This document shows positions 52,714 to 61,065 of a DNA stretch of 64,000 nt, piece after piece. Within the stretch, counting starts at the first letter, position 1; each line of letters opens with the position of its first letter. The stretch is taken from the NCBI GenBank assembly GCA_017645585.1, contig JAGCOF010000018.1:1-64000 (forward strand). The letters run 5' to 3'. The DNA comes from Bacteroidales bacterium (GTDB lineage Bacteria; Bacteroidota; Bacteroidia; Bacteroidales; P3). Below the pieces are notes generated by a model that worked only from the letters and a program-made list of their open reading frames with translations, was not told where the DNA came from and ran no database searches. The translations under genes were made by a program, and so were the position numbers.

Positions 52714-53933
52714 GAAATGAAAAAATGAGCAATATGATAGAGACGATAAAGGAAATGGCCCATGCACAGCGTGAGCAGATTATAGAGTGGCGCCGCTGGA
52801 TGCACCGTCATCCGGAGCTGAGCCAGCAGGAATACGGCACGATGGCTTTTGTGGCCGAGCGGCTGACCGAGATGGGTCTCCAGCCCCGTACAGGCATCGG
52901 CAAGACAGGCGTGATGGCCATGCTGCGTGGCGGCATCGACCCTGACAGCTACTGCGTGGCCCTCCGTGCCGACTACGACGCGCTGCCCATCACCGAGTGC
53001 ACAGGCCTGCCTTTTGCCAGCGAGAACCCGGGCGTTATGCATGCCTGCGGACACGACATGCACACCTGCTCGCTCCTCGGTGCGGCCAAGATACTCTGCC
53101 AACTCAAGGACCAGCTGCGTGGCAGCCTGATGTTTATCTTCGAGCCCAGCGAAGAGATGTATCCCGGCGGTGCCCGCATGATGATGGACGACGGTCTCTT
53201 CAGCGAGGTGACGCCCAACGAGATTTATTCCTTCCATTGCCTGCCCGAGATGGACTATGGCCGCATGGGCATGCGCAAGGGCAAGTATATGGCCTCGACC
53301 GACGAGCTCTATTGGACCATCAAGGGTAGGGGAGGCCACGGAGCCACACCGCACCTCAGTGTCGACCCCATTGTGGTGGCCAGCCACATCGTCATTGCCC
53401 TGCAGCAGGTGGTCAGCCGCAACGCCGCCCCCATGATGCCCACCGTGCTCACCATCGGCAAGATGGCCGAGGTGGGCGGCCGCACCAATATCATCCCCGA
53501 CACCGTTAAAATGGAGGGCATCATCCGCACCTTCGACGAGCAGTGGCGTCTTGAGGCGCACGACAAGATACGTAAGATAAGCACAGGCGTGGCCGAAGCC
53601 ATGGGCGCCGAGTGCGACCTCTTCATCGACTACGGCTATCCCTTCGTGGTCAACGACGACGCCTGCACCCAGCAGGTGCACGACAATGCCTGCGCCTTTG
53701 TCGGCCAGGAGAACGTCGAGTGGCTCGACCTGCGCATGACCAGCGAGGACTTCGCCTTCTTCGCACAGAAGATACCGGCCTGCTATTTCCGCATCGGCAT
53801 CCATGAGCCCGGCACACCCTTCAGCAACCTGCACCGCGCCAACCTGATGGTTGACGAGCGCAGCCTCGAGCTGGCTAACGGTTTTATTGCCTACAATGCC
53901 CTCTGTGCACTCAACAACAGAATTAAACTATGA
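52710..53933 (+). CDS. M20D family amidohydrolase (hippurate/IAA-amino-acid hydrolase type)
   Basis: 407 residues. Start MRNEKMSNMIETIKEM; family motifs RRWMHRHPELSQQEYGT, ALRADYDALPITE, VMHACGHDMHTCSLLG (metal His/Asp), FEPSEEMYPGGA and GGRTNIIPDTVKMEGIIRTF. It cleaves N-acyl or amino-acid amides; the exact substrate is unknown. Translationally coupled to hydE and to the MATE gene. Confidence 0.92.
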   Translation: MRNEKMSNMIETIKEMAHAQREQIIEWRRWMHRHPELSQQEYGTMAFVAERLTEMGLQPRTGIGKTGVMAMLRGGIDPDSYCVALRADYDALPITECTGLPFASENPGVMHACGHDMHTCSLLGAAKILCQLKDQLRGSLMFIFEPSEEMYPGGARMMMDDGLFSEVTPNEIYSFHCLPEMDYGRMGMRKGKYMASTDELYWTIKGRGGHGATPHLSVDPIVVASHIVIALQQVVSRNAAPMMPTVLTIGKMAEVGGRTNIIPDTVKMEGIIRTFDEQWRLEAHDKIRKISTGVAEAMGAECDLFIDYGYPFVVNDDACTQQVHDNACAFVGQENVEWLDLRMTSEDFAFFAQKIPACYFRIGIHEPGTPFSNLHRANLMVDERSLELANGFIAYNALCALNNRIKL

Positions 53934-55336
53934 CCGACAGAACCAAAGAGCTCGAAACCAAACCTGTGGGCTCCCTTCTCTGGCAGTATGCCCTGCCTGC
54001 CGTCATCACCCAGGTGGTGGCCTCCATCTACAACATCGTCGACCGTGTCTTCCTGGGGCAGTATGTGGGCGCGCTGGCCATCGCCGGCCTGGCCATCACC
54101 CTGCCGCTGATGAACATCATCCACGCCCTCGGTTCGCTGGTGGGTGTGGGTGCCTCCAGCCGCATGAGCATTGTGCTGGGCCGCAAGGATGTGCGATGGG
54201 CCGAGAAGATTTTGGGCAACAGTATGCTGCTCACCTTCTTTTTCGGCTTCCTTTTCGTTACCGGCGGCTACCTCTTCATGGACCGCATCCTGCAGCTCTT
54301 CGGTGCATCGAGCGACACCATCAACTATGCCCGCGAATACATGCAGATTGTGCTTCCGGGCATGTTCTTCACCACCATGACCTTCAACCTCACCGGCCTC
54401 ATACGCGCCAGCGGCTATCCCACCAAGAGCATGTGGATCATGGCCGGAGGCGCGGTGCTCAACATCTTCCTCGACGCGCTGTTTATCATGGTGTTGGGTT
54501 GGGGCATCGCCGGTGCTGCCTGGGCTACCACCCTCTCCATGTTTTCCACCGGCGTGGTGGCGGTCCTGCATTTCCTTGACCCCAAGTCGTTCATCCGCTT
54601 CAAACGTCATATCTGGGCCCCCAAGCTCTACATCTTCCGCAATGTGCTGCTCATCGGCATGAGCCCCTTCCTGATGAATTTCGCCGCCAGCTTCGTGGTG
54701 GCCCTGCTCAACCGGCAGCTCATCCGCTACGGCGGCGACCTGGCTGTGGGTGCCTACGGCATCGTCAATACCTACGGCATGTTTCTGGTTATGCTCATCC
54801 TCGGCCTCTGCCAGGGCATGCAACCCATCGCGGGCTACAACTACGGCGCCGGCCACAACCACCGCCTGCGCCACGTCTTCACCCTCACCATGAAGGTCAG
54901 CGTCGCCGTGGGTGTGCTGGGTTCTTTCTTGGCTATGGTGCTGCCGCGCCTTATCTTGAGGGCCTTCACCGACAGCGACGCCCTGCTCGACATCGGCACC
55001 CCCGCCATGCGCTACCTCAACGTGATGATGCCACTCATCGCCTTCACCATCACCAACTCGCAGTTCTTCCAATCCATTGACAAACCGTGGATTGCCATCG
55101 TTACCAGCCTCTCGCGGCAGGTACTCTTCCTCATTCCGCTGATGTACATCATCCCCGCCATCCGTGTCTCGCTGGGTGGCGACGGACTGACCGGCGTTTG
55201 GATGACCTGCACCACGTGCGACGTGTTGGGTGCCATGCTTGCCGCCGTGCTCCTCTCCACCCAGCTCAAGGTCTTCCGCCCGGGCTACATCCCACCCCTC
55301 CGCGAGCCCCGCAAGGAGGCCGGCCCCAAGGAGTAA
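53930..55336 (+). CDS. MATE family efflux transporter
   Basis: 468 residues with twelve predicted helices and two MatE repeats (YALPAVITQVVASIYNIVDR, IGMSPFLMNFAASFVVALLN). Inner-membrane antiporter. It overlaps the amidohydrolase by 4 nt. It ends just before element copy D. Confidence 0.93.
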   Translation: MTDRTKELETKPVGSLLWQYALPAVITQVVASIYNIVDRVFLGQYVGALAIAGLAITLPLMNIIHALGSLVGVGASSRMSIVLGRKDVRWAEKILGNSMLLTFFFGFLFVTGGYLFMDRILQLFGASSDTINYAREYMQIVLPGMFFTTMTFNLTGLIRASGYPTKSMWIMAGGAVLNIFLDALFIMVLGWGIAGAAWATTLSMFSTGVVAVLHFLDPKSFIRFKRHIWAPKLYIFRNVLLIGMSPFLMNFAASFVVALLNRQLIRYGGDLAVGAYGIVNTYGMFLVMLILGLCQGMQPIAGYNYGAGHNHRLRHVFTLTMKVSVAVGVLGSFLAMVLPRLILRAFTDSDALLDIGTPAMRYLNVMMPLIAFTITNSQFFQSIDKPWIAIVTSLSRQVLFLIPLMYIIPAIRVSLGGDGLTGVWMTCTTCDVLGAMLAAVLLSTQLKVFRPGYIPPLREPRKEAGPKE

Positions 55337-55350
55337 TATTTCCTATTTAT

Positions 55351-55595
55351 GTCGTGCACGACATATCCATGTCAACACCGTCCATGCACCGTGTTTTGTC
55401 CGACTTTTGTCGGACTTCAGTCGGACCATAGTCGGACTTGAGTCGGAGCAAAATCGGAGTTGGTGGGGTTTAGTATGGTGTTTTTCAGCTATTTGGGTGG
55501 TAAAAGTACCGTTTGGGGGCATTTTTACCCCTGGTTGCCGGTCACTGACACCCTCCTCACAACACCTTCAAATACCTAATTATGTCGTGCACGAC
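55351..55595 (+). repeat. Palindrome-bounded intergenic element, copy D
   Basis: GTCGTGCACGAC at 55351-55362 and at 55584-55595 bound 245 bp. Inside: CATGCACCGTGTTTTGTCCG leading into an 11-bp-phased array (55398-55463) of GTCGGAC/GTCGGAG units, as in copy B. The rest is diverged. It fills the 345-bp spacer between the MATE gene and murB; no clean -33/-7 promoter is seen. Confidence 0.88.
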
Positions 55596-55681
55596 CTAAT
55601 TTTTGAGTCCCTCTCTCCGTTCCATTATTATCTTATTACATCAGAGAAGCAATAATTGGACGGGAAGTGCGTTATAAGGGT

Positions 55682-56704
55682 ATGGAAATCTATGAGAACT
55701 ATTCCTTGAAGGGTCTCAGCACCTTCGGCATCGACGTGAAGGCGCGCCGCATACTGTTTCTGCGGGGCAGCACGCTCGACGAGCCGTTCCGCTTCAGGTA
55801 TGATGTGGACGAGCTGCTGAAGAGCGACTTCCGGCAGGGCCCCTACATGGTCATCGGCGAGGGCAGCAACATCGTCTTCACCAAGGACTATGAGGGCACC
55901 CTCATCAAGATTGGCGAGGCGGTGTTTCAGGGCGGCGGCGACGGGCAATACAAGTATCTCACCGTCGGCGCCCGTATGCTGACCGACGAGGTGGTGCGCA
56001 TCAGCGTGGGCTACAAGTACTACGGCGCCGAGAACCTCAGCGCCATTCCGGGCAACATCGGGGCCGCGGTGGTGCAGAATGTGGGAGCCTACGGGGTGGA
56101 AATCAAAGATTTGGTGGAGAGTGTCGAGGCTGTCGACTTGCTCAGCGGCGAGCACCGCACCCTGAGCAACGAGGAGTGCGCTTTTGGCTACCGCACGTCG
56201 CTGTTCAAGCAGCAGCCGGGCCGCTGGCTCATCTGGCAGGTCAAGTTGCGTTTCGCCACCACATTCAAGCCCAACCTCAGCTACAAGGCTTTGGCCGACG
56301 AGCTGCAGCGTCGCGGCATCGCCGACCCCTCGCAGCAGCAGATGCGCGAGGTGGTCACCGAGTTGCGCTGGAGCAAGTTGCCACGCCCCGAGGACTATGG
56401 CTCGGCAGGCAGCTTCTTCAAGAACCCCGTGGTCGACGAGGCGCTGGCCGCGAGCCTGAAGCAGGAATATCCCGAGATGCCGGTGTATCCGGGCAATAAG
56501 CTGTCGGCCGGCTGGCTGATAGACCGTTGCGGCTGGAAGGGCAAGACCCTCGGCCGCGCCGGCGTGTGGCCCAAGCAGGCCCTGGTGCTCTACAACACGG
56601 GCGGCTGCACAGGGCAGGAGGTGGTCGACCTGGCTCGTGCCATACAGCACGACGTGCGGCAGCAGTTCGGCGTCGCCCTCGAACCCGAAGCGATTATTGT
56701 TTGA
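55682..56704 (+). CDS. murB: UDP-N-acetylenolpyruvoylglucosamine reductase
   Basis: 340 residues, E. coli-type MurB. It makes UDP-MurNAc with FAD and NADPH. FAD-site GEGSNIVF, PGNIGAAVVQNVGAYG, FGYRTSLFK, and the catalytic Ser in YGSAGSFFKNPVV are present. The ATG at 55682 is preferred over a GTG at 55667 because it gives the usual short N-terminus (MEIYENYSLKGLSTFGIDV). Confidence 0.95.
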   Translation: MEIYENYSLKGLSTFGIDVKARRILFLRGSTLDEPFRFRYDVDELLKSDFRQGPYMVIGEGSNIVFTKDYEGTLIKIGEAVFQGGGDGQYKYLTVGARMLTDEVVRISVGYKYYGAENLSAIPGNIGAAVVQNVGAYGVEIKDLVESVEAVDLLSGEHRTLSNEECAFGYRTSLFKQQPGRWLIWQVKLRFATTFKPNLSYKALADELQRRGIADPSQQQMREVVTELRWSKLPRPEDYGSAGSFFKNPVVDEALAASLKQEYPEMPVYPGNKLSAGWLIDRCGWKGKTLGRAGVWPKQALVLYNTGGCTGQEVVDLARAIQHDVRQQFGVALEPEAIIV

Positions 56705-56709
56705 ACGAT

Positions 56710-57381
56710 ATGAATAAATTAGAGACTTTTTGGCAGTGGTTTATGGACCACAACGAGCAGTTGGTGATGCTCAACGACCTTGACGAGAAAGAACACGGTG
56801 AGTTGATGAATGCTTTGCAGTACCAACTCACCAAGTACTGCAATGGCCTCACCTTCGACATGGGCGAGCCTACCGCCAACGGACGTATGCTGACCTTCAC
56901 CGCCGAGGGCGACACCGACCTCTTCCGCTATGTGGTTGAGTTGGTTGACAATGCCCCCGACCTCGATTGGTGGCAGTTTACGGCCTTCAAGCAGCCGATG
57001 GGCACCGAGCTCAAAGTGCGTTTCGACAAGTATGTGTTCGACACCCGCAAGATGTATTTCCAGCAGCTGGAGTGCGAAGAAGAGCCCGAGATGCTGGGCC
57101 TCCGCATTGCCGTTGATAAAGGTGAAAGGTTAAAGGTGAAAGCTGAAACGAAAGATGGTTCTCACCTCTCACCTCTCACCTCTCACCTTGAAGAGGACGA
57201 GGACTTCCAGGTGGGTGTCTATGTGACACTCGAGGCACTGATAGGCGAGTTCGACTGCGCCACGCTTGTGGGCTATATGGAAACCGTTCCTGTGCCCGAC
57301 GAGCCCTTCAAGGCAGGCTTCCAACCCCTCGACGACTTGCCTAAGTTCGTGGAGTGGTTCAAGGCCAAACGCGACGAATAA
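56710..57381 (+). CDS. Hypothetical protein
   Basis: 223 residues, acidic, cytoplasmic. Trp/Phe-rich N-terminus (METFWQWF-like) and a possible DUF695-like pattern (PDLDWWQFTAFKQPMGTELK), but I cannot name the family with confidence. Residues about 138-160 (KGERLKVKAETKDGSHLSPL) are encoded by a heptamer hairpin array (57121-57188). Five nt after murB and directly abutting the sialidase gene. Confidence 0.7.
   Translation: MNKLETFWQWFMDHNEQLVMLNDLDEKEHGELMNALQYQLTKYCNGLTFDMGEPTANGRMLTFTAEGDTDLFRYVVELVDNAPDLDWWQFTAFKQPMGTELKVRFDKYVFDTRKMYFQQLECEEEPEMLGLRIAVDKGERLKVKAETKDGSHLSPLTSHLEEDEDFQVGVYVTLEALIGEFDCATLVGYMETVPVPDEPFKAGFQPLDDLPKFVEWFKAKRDE
57121..57188 (+). repeat. In-frame heptamer hairpin array
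   Basis: GGTGAAA, GGTTAAA, GGTGAAA, GCTGAAA (57121-57148) and, after a 12-nt loop, four exact CTCACCT units (57161-57188). GGTGA on the left pairs with TCACC on the right. Confidence 0.88.
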
Positions 57382-58521
57382 ATGATGGCCATGAGAAAGC
57401 TATTATTCTTGATACTTGTGGCAATGCTGTTGCCGGGCTGCAAAAAGAACGACACCGAGTCTACCGGCAACCAACCGTCGGCCGCCGACCAACCACTCTG
57501 CGACAGCCTGTGCCTCTACGCTATGGGCGATTATGGCTCGCAGTTCTGGCGCATCCCGGCGTTGCTCTGTCTCGACGACGGCTCCCTGCTGGCGGTCAAC
57601 GACAAGCGCAAATACAGCTACAAGGACCTGCCGGAGGATATTGACATCGTCTACCGCCGCAGCACCGACTTGGGCCGCACTTGGAGCGAGCCGCAGACCC
57701 TCATCGAGGGCACCGGTCGCAAGCAGGGCTACGGCGACCCCGCCCTTGTTCAGTGTGCCAATGGCGATGTGCTGTGCCTCTTTGCCGGCCACAATGGCTA
57801 CTTCGCCTCTACGGCAGCCGACCCCATCTGTGTCTATCTCTGCCGCTCGACCGACCGAGGCCAGACTTGGAGCGACACCGTCAACCTCACCTCCCTCATC
57901 TGGGATGCCTCATCGGGCTACCATGGTGCTTTCGTGGCTTCGGGCAACGGCTTGCGCCTCCAGAAGGGTCCACATGCAGGACGCATCCTCTTTGCGGCCG
58001 CTGTGCTCCGTAACAGTCAGAACGTGAGCGATAACTTTGTGATATATAGCGACGACAACGGCCTCACCTGGCAACGCTCGCAGAAGGCCTATACGGCTGG
58101 CGACGAGGCCAAGCTGATGGAACTCGCCGACGGCACGGTGCTTATCAGTGTGCGGCGTAGTGGTGCCCGTGGGTATAATCACTCTTCCGACGGTGGACAG
58201 ACCTGGGGCACGCAGGGCACATGGCCTGAAATGACCGTCAACGCCTGCAACGGCGACATGCTCCGCTTGGACGAGACTACTCTCCTGCACTCGGTGCCCA
58301 ACAGCATGCAGCGCGAGCGAGTCAGCATCTTCACCTCCGGCGATGAAGGGCAGAGTTGGCACTCGCCGGTGCTCCTCTGTGCAGGCCCCTCGGTCTACTC
58401 GTCGCTGACACTGCTGCCCGACGGCACCATAGGCTGCTATGTGGAAAAAGGCCCCGACACGGGGTGCGAACTCTGGTTCTACCGCTTCAACACCGCATGG
58501 CTCCGCAGCCACCAAGATTAA
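57382..58521 (+). CDS. Sialidase (GH33-type) lipoprotein
   Basis: 379 residues. Lipobox MLLPGC (Cys20). The FRIP-type motif is FWRIPAL (Arg57). Five Asp boxes S-x-D-x-G-x-x-W are visible: STDLGRTW, STDRGQTW, SDDNGLTW, SSDGGQTW and SGDEGQSW. It is expected to remove sialic acid from host or dietary glycans outside the cell or in the periplasm. It starts immediately after the previous stop; ATG codons at 57385 and 57391 are also possible. Confidence 0.88.
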   Translation: MMAMRKLLFLILVAMLLPGCKKNDTESTGNQPSAADQPLCDSLCLYAMGDYGSQFWRIPALLCLDDGSLLAVNDKRKYSYKDLPEDIDIVYRRSTDLGRTWSEPQTLIEGTGRKQGYGDPALVQCANGDVLCLFAGHNGYFASTAADPICVYLCRSTDRGQTWSDTVNLTSLIWDASSGYHGAFVASGNGLRLQKGPHAGRILFAAAVLRNSQNVSDNFVIYSDDNGLTWQRSQKAYTAGDEAKLMELADGTVLISVRRSGARGYNHSSDGGQTWGTQGTWPEMTVNACNGDMLRLDETTLLHSVPNSMQRERVSIFTSGDEGQSWHSPVLLCAGPSVYSSLTLLPDGTIGCYVEKGPDTGCELWFYRFNTAWLRSHQD

Positions 58522-58527
58522 ATATTT

Positions 58528-58558
58528 TTTGTCAATATATAAAAAAGTTGTATCTTTG
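58528..58558 (+). promoter_or_regulatory. Promoter of purA (TTTG-N19-TATCTTTG)
   Basis: TTTG at 58528-58531 and TATCTTTG at 58551-58558, exact consensus spacing. The leader ends in heptamer-like units (TAATGAC, TGATAAC, TAACGAG, TAATGAC at 58601-58628), the last containing the purA start codon. Confidence 0.88.
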
Positions 58559-58623
58559 CATCGCGAATAGAATGGTCGGTGGCTTATGCTATCCGACGGC
58601 TAATGACTGATAACTAACGAGTA

Positions 58624-59916
58624 ATGACAAAAATAGATGTTCTCTTAGGACTGCAGTGGGGCGACGAGGGCAAGGGCAAGATTGTTGATGTGCTGACGCC
58701 GCGCTACGATGTAATCGCCCGTTTTCAGGGTGGTCCCAATGCAGGCCACACGCTGGAGTTCAACGGCATGAAGCATGTGCTGCATATCATCCCCAGCGGT
58801 ATCTTCCATCAAGACAAGATTAACCTCATAGGCAACGGAGTGCTCATCGAGCCCCGCATCTTCCGTCAGGAAATTGACGAGCTGACGGCCAAAGGTGTGG
58901 ACGCCACACGTAACCTCGTTGTGTCGAAGAAGGCGCACCTCATCCTGCCGAGCCATCGCATGATGGACGCCGCCAACGAGCAGGCCAAGGGCAACGCCAA
59001 GATTGGTAGCACGCTGAAAGGCATCGGCCCCGCCTATACCGACAAGATTGCCCGCACGGGCCTTCGCGTGGGTGATATGCTGGCCGAGGACTTCATCGAG
59101 CGCTATGGTCAGTTGAAGCGTCAGCACCTGCTGATGGCGCGCGCGATGGGCTTCGATGTGGAACAGTTCCGCATCGACGGCATGACGCTCGGCGAGTATG
59201 AGCAGGTGTGGATGGAGAGCCTGGCCACGCTGAAGCGCTTCCGTTTTGTCAACAGCGAGTATTTCATCAACCGCTGCCTGCAGGAGGACAAGAAAGTGCT
59301 GGCCGAGGGCGCCCAGGCCATGATGCTCGACATCGACTTCGGCACCTATCCTTTCGTCACCAGCAGCAACACTATCACCGCCGGCGTATGCACCGGCCTC
59401 GGTGTGGCACCCAGCGCCATCGGCAAGGTGATGGGCATCACCAAGGCCTACTGCACCCGTGTGGGCGCAGGCCCCTTCCCGACGGAGCTGTTCGACGAGA
59501 CGGGCAGCCGCCTGTGCGAGTTGGGACACGAATACGGTGCCACCACGGGCCGTCCGCGCCGCTGCGGCTGGATCGACCTGCCGGCCCTGCGCTATGCCTG
59601 CATGATCAACGGCGTCACCGAGCTCTACGTCACCAAGCCCGACGTGATGAACGACTTCGAGACGGTCAATATGTGCACCTCCTACGAGATTGAGGGCCAG
59701 CAGACCGACGAGATACCCTTCGAGTACAATACCGCCGAGATAACGCCGCTGCTCACCCCCTACAAGGGCTGGCAGCAAAGCTTGGCAGGCATTACCGAAT
59801 ACAACGCCCTGCCGGCCAATCTCAAGAACTATCTGGCCGCCATCGAGGAGCAGACGGGTGTGCGCATCGCTGCCGTCAGCATCAGCCCCGACCGTAAGGA
59901 TGTGCTGTTTAAATGA
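58624..59916 (+). CDS. purA: Adenylosuccinate synthetase
   Basis: 430 residues. First step from IMP to AMP. GLQWGDEGKGKIVD (GTP/IMP loop), GGPNAGHTLEFNG, STLKGIGPAYTDKI, LAEGAQAMMLDIDFGTYPFV and CTRVGAGPFPTEL are all present. Complete and single-copy with its own promoter. Confidence 0.98.
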   Translation: MTKIDVLLGLQWGDEGKGKIVDVLTPRYDVIARFQGGPNAGHTLEFNGMKHVLHIIPSGIFHQDKINLIGNGVLIEPRIFRQEIDELTAKGVDATRNLVVSKKAHLILPSHRMMDAANEQAKGNAKIGSTLKGIGPAYTDKIARTGLRVGDMLAEDFIERYGQLKRQHLLMARAMGFDVEQFRIDGMTLGEYEQVWMESLATLKRFRFVNSEYFINRCLQEDKKVLAEGAQAMMLDIDFGTYPFVTSSNTITAGVCTGLGVAPSAIGKVMGITKAYCTRVGAGPFPTELFDETGSRLCELGHEYGATTGRPRRCGWIDLPALRYACMINGVTELYVTKPDVMNDFETVNMCTSYEIEGQQTDEIPFEYNTAEITPLLTPYKGWQQSLAGITEYNALPANLKNYLAAIEEQTGVRIAAVSISPDRKDVLFK

Positions 59917-59960
59917 AAGAAAACCCAAGTGAACGATACTAAACAAGAAACCCCGCAGAT

Positions 59961-61013
59961 ATGAAGAAGATATTTCTGATAATGCTTATGGTGCTTCCGC
60001 TGATGGCTGGAGCCCAGACGAAAATCAAGGAGACGGCTGTCCCGCGCAGCGTGCTGCTGGCCTTGGAGAAGACCTACGACAGCTACAAGGTGCGCACCTG
60101 GTACCAGGCTCCCGGACAGTACATCGCCGAGTTGGTCATCGACGGCCAGAACGGTCGCGCCTACTTCACCGCCGGTGGCGATTGGCAGTACAGCACCTTC
60201 CCCGTCAAGGTCGAGGAGTGCCCCACGCTGATGAACACCTACTTCGTCAACAACTATCCGGGCTACCGCATCAAGAGCGTTGACTATGTCGAGGAGATGA
60301 ACGGCGACAGCTACTACCGCATGATGATTGTCAAGAAGGGCATCGCCGAGAACGACTGCGAGCTTATCTTCGACAGCCGTGGAAAGCTGATGAAGAGCAA
60401 CGCCCCCGACCCCGACGCCGTCAAGCGCGACTACTACACGCGCAACAACCCCGATATGGACGAGAACAAGGTGAGCGAGCAGACCGGCACGCAGAACAGC
60501 CGCCAGCGTCAGCGTCCCGCCCCGCGCGTGGACCAGCCGCAGGTGGAGAAGTTCGCCCCCAGCGAGGCCATCGAGGCTCACTTCAAGAAGGCGATGGGCA
60601 AGCGCATCACCGCTGGTCCCGAGTGGGTGCTGCGCAACGACGAGTATGCTGTGGCCTACTTCAGCAACGCCCAGAGAGTCAAGATGGAAGCCGTCTATAA
60701 GATTAGCGACAATCAGCCGCTGATGACCGGCAAGACCTTGGTCAAGGAGCGCTACAATGGCACCATCCTCAAGTATCTGGCCGAGAAGTTCGCCGGCGAG
60801 CGTTACAAGATTGAGAAGATGGTGGTCTATGAATACAACTCCAAATATCGCGACCCCATCGACGGCAAGAAGCCCAAACCCTACACCTATGTCGTCGTCA
60901 GCCAGCGTGTCAAGGGCAGCCGCGACCTGAAGTATGTCCGCATGGAGTTCAACAGCAGCGGTCAATTCACCGGCCTGCTGGCCCAGCCCCTCGACGAGAA
61001 GGATGTGCAGTAA
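59961..61013 (+). CDS. Periplasmic PepSY-like protein
   Basis: 350 residues with signal peptide MKKIFLIMLMVLPLMAGAQ. Two PepSY-like (beta-lactamase-inhibitor-like) modules are suggested at about 25-150 (TYDSYKVRTWYQAPGQYIAE) and 200-340 (SEAIEAHFKKAMGKRITAGP). A Pro/Arg/Gln-rich linker separates them. Function unknown. It begins 44 nt after purA and ends at a terminator. Confidence 0.78.
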   Translation: MKKIFLIMLMVLPLMAGAQTKIKETAVPRSVLLALEKTYDSYKVRTWYQAPGQYIAELVIDGQNGRAYFTAGGDWQYSTFPVKVEECPTLMNTYFVNNYPGYRIKSVDYVEEMNGDSYYRMMIVKKGIAENDCELIFDSRGKLMKSNAPDPDAVKRDYYTRNNPDMDENKVSEQTGTQNSRQRQRPAPRVDQPQVEKFAPSEAIEAHFKKAMGKRITAGPEWVLRNDEYAVAYFSNAQRVKMEAVYKISDNQPLMTGKTLVKERYNGTILKYLAEKFAGERYKIEKMVVYEYNSKYRDPIDGKKPKPYTYVVVSQRVKGSRDLKYVRMEFNSSGQFTGLLAQPLDEKDVQ

Positions 61014-61028
61014 GCAACCCTCAGATAG

Positions 61029-61065
61029 AAAAAAGAAGACGGTCAAAACGGCCGTCTTCTTTTTT
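61029..61065. terminator. Bidirectional intrinsic terminator
   Basis: AAAAAAGAAGACGG (61029-61042) pairs with CCGTCTTCTTTTTT (61052-61065) between the convergent PepSY-like gene and mfd. Confidence 0.92.
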
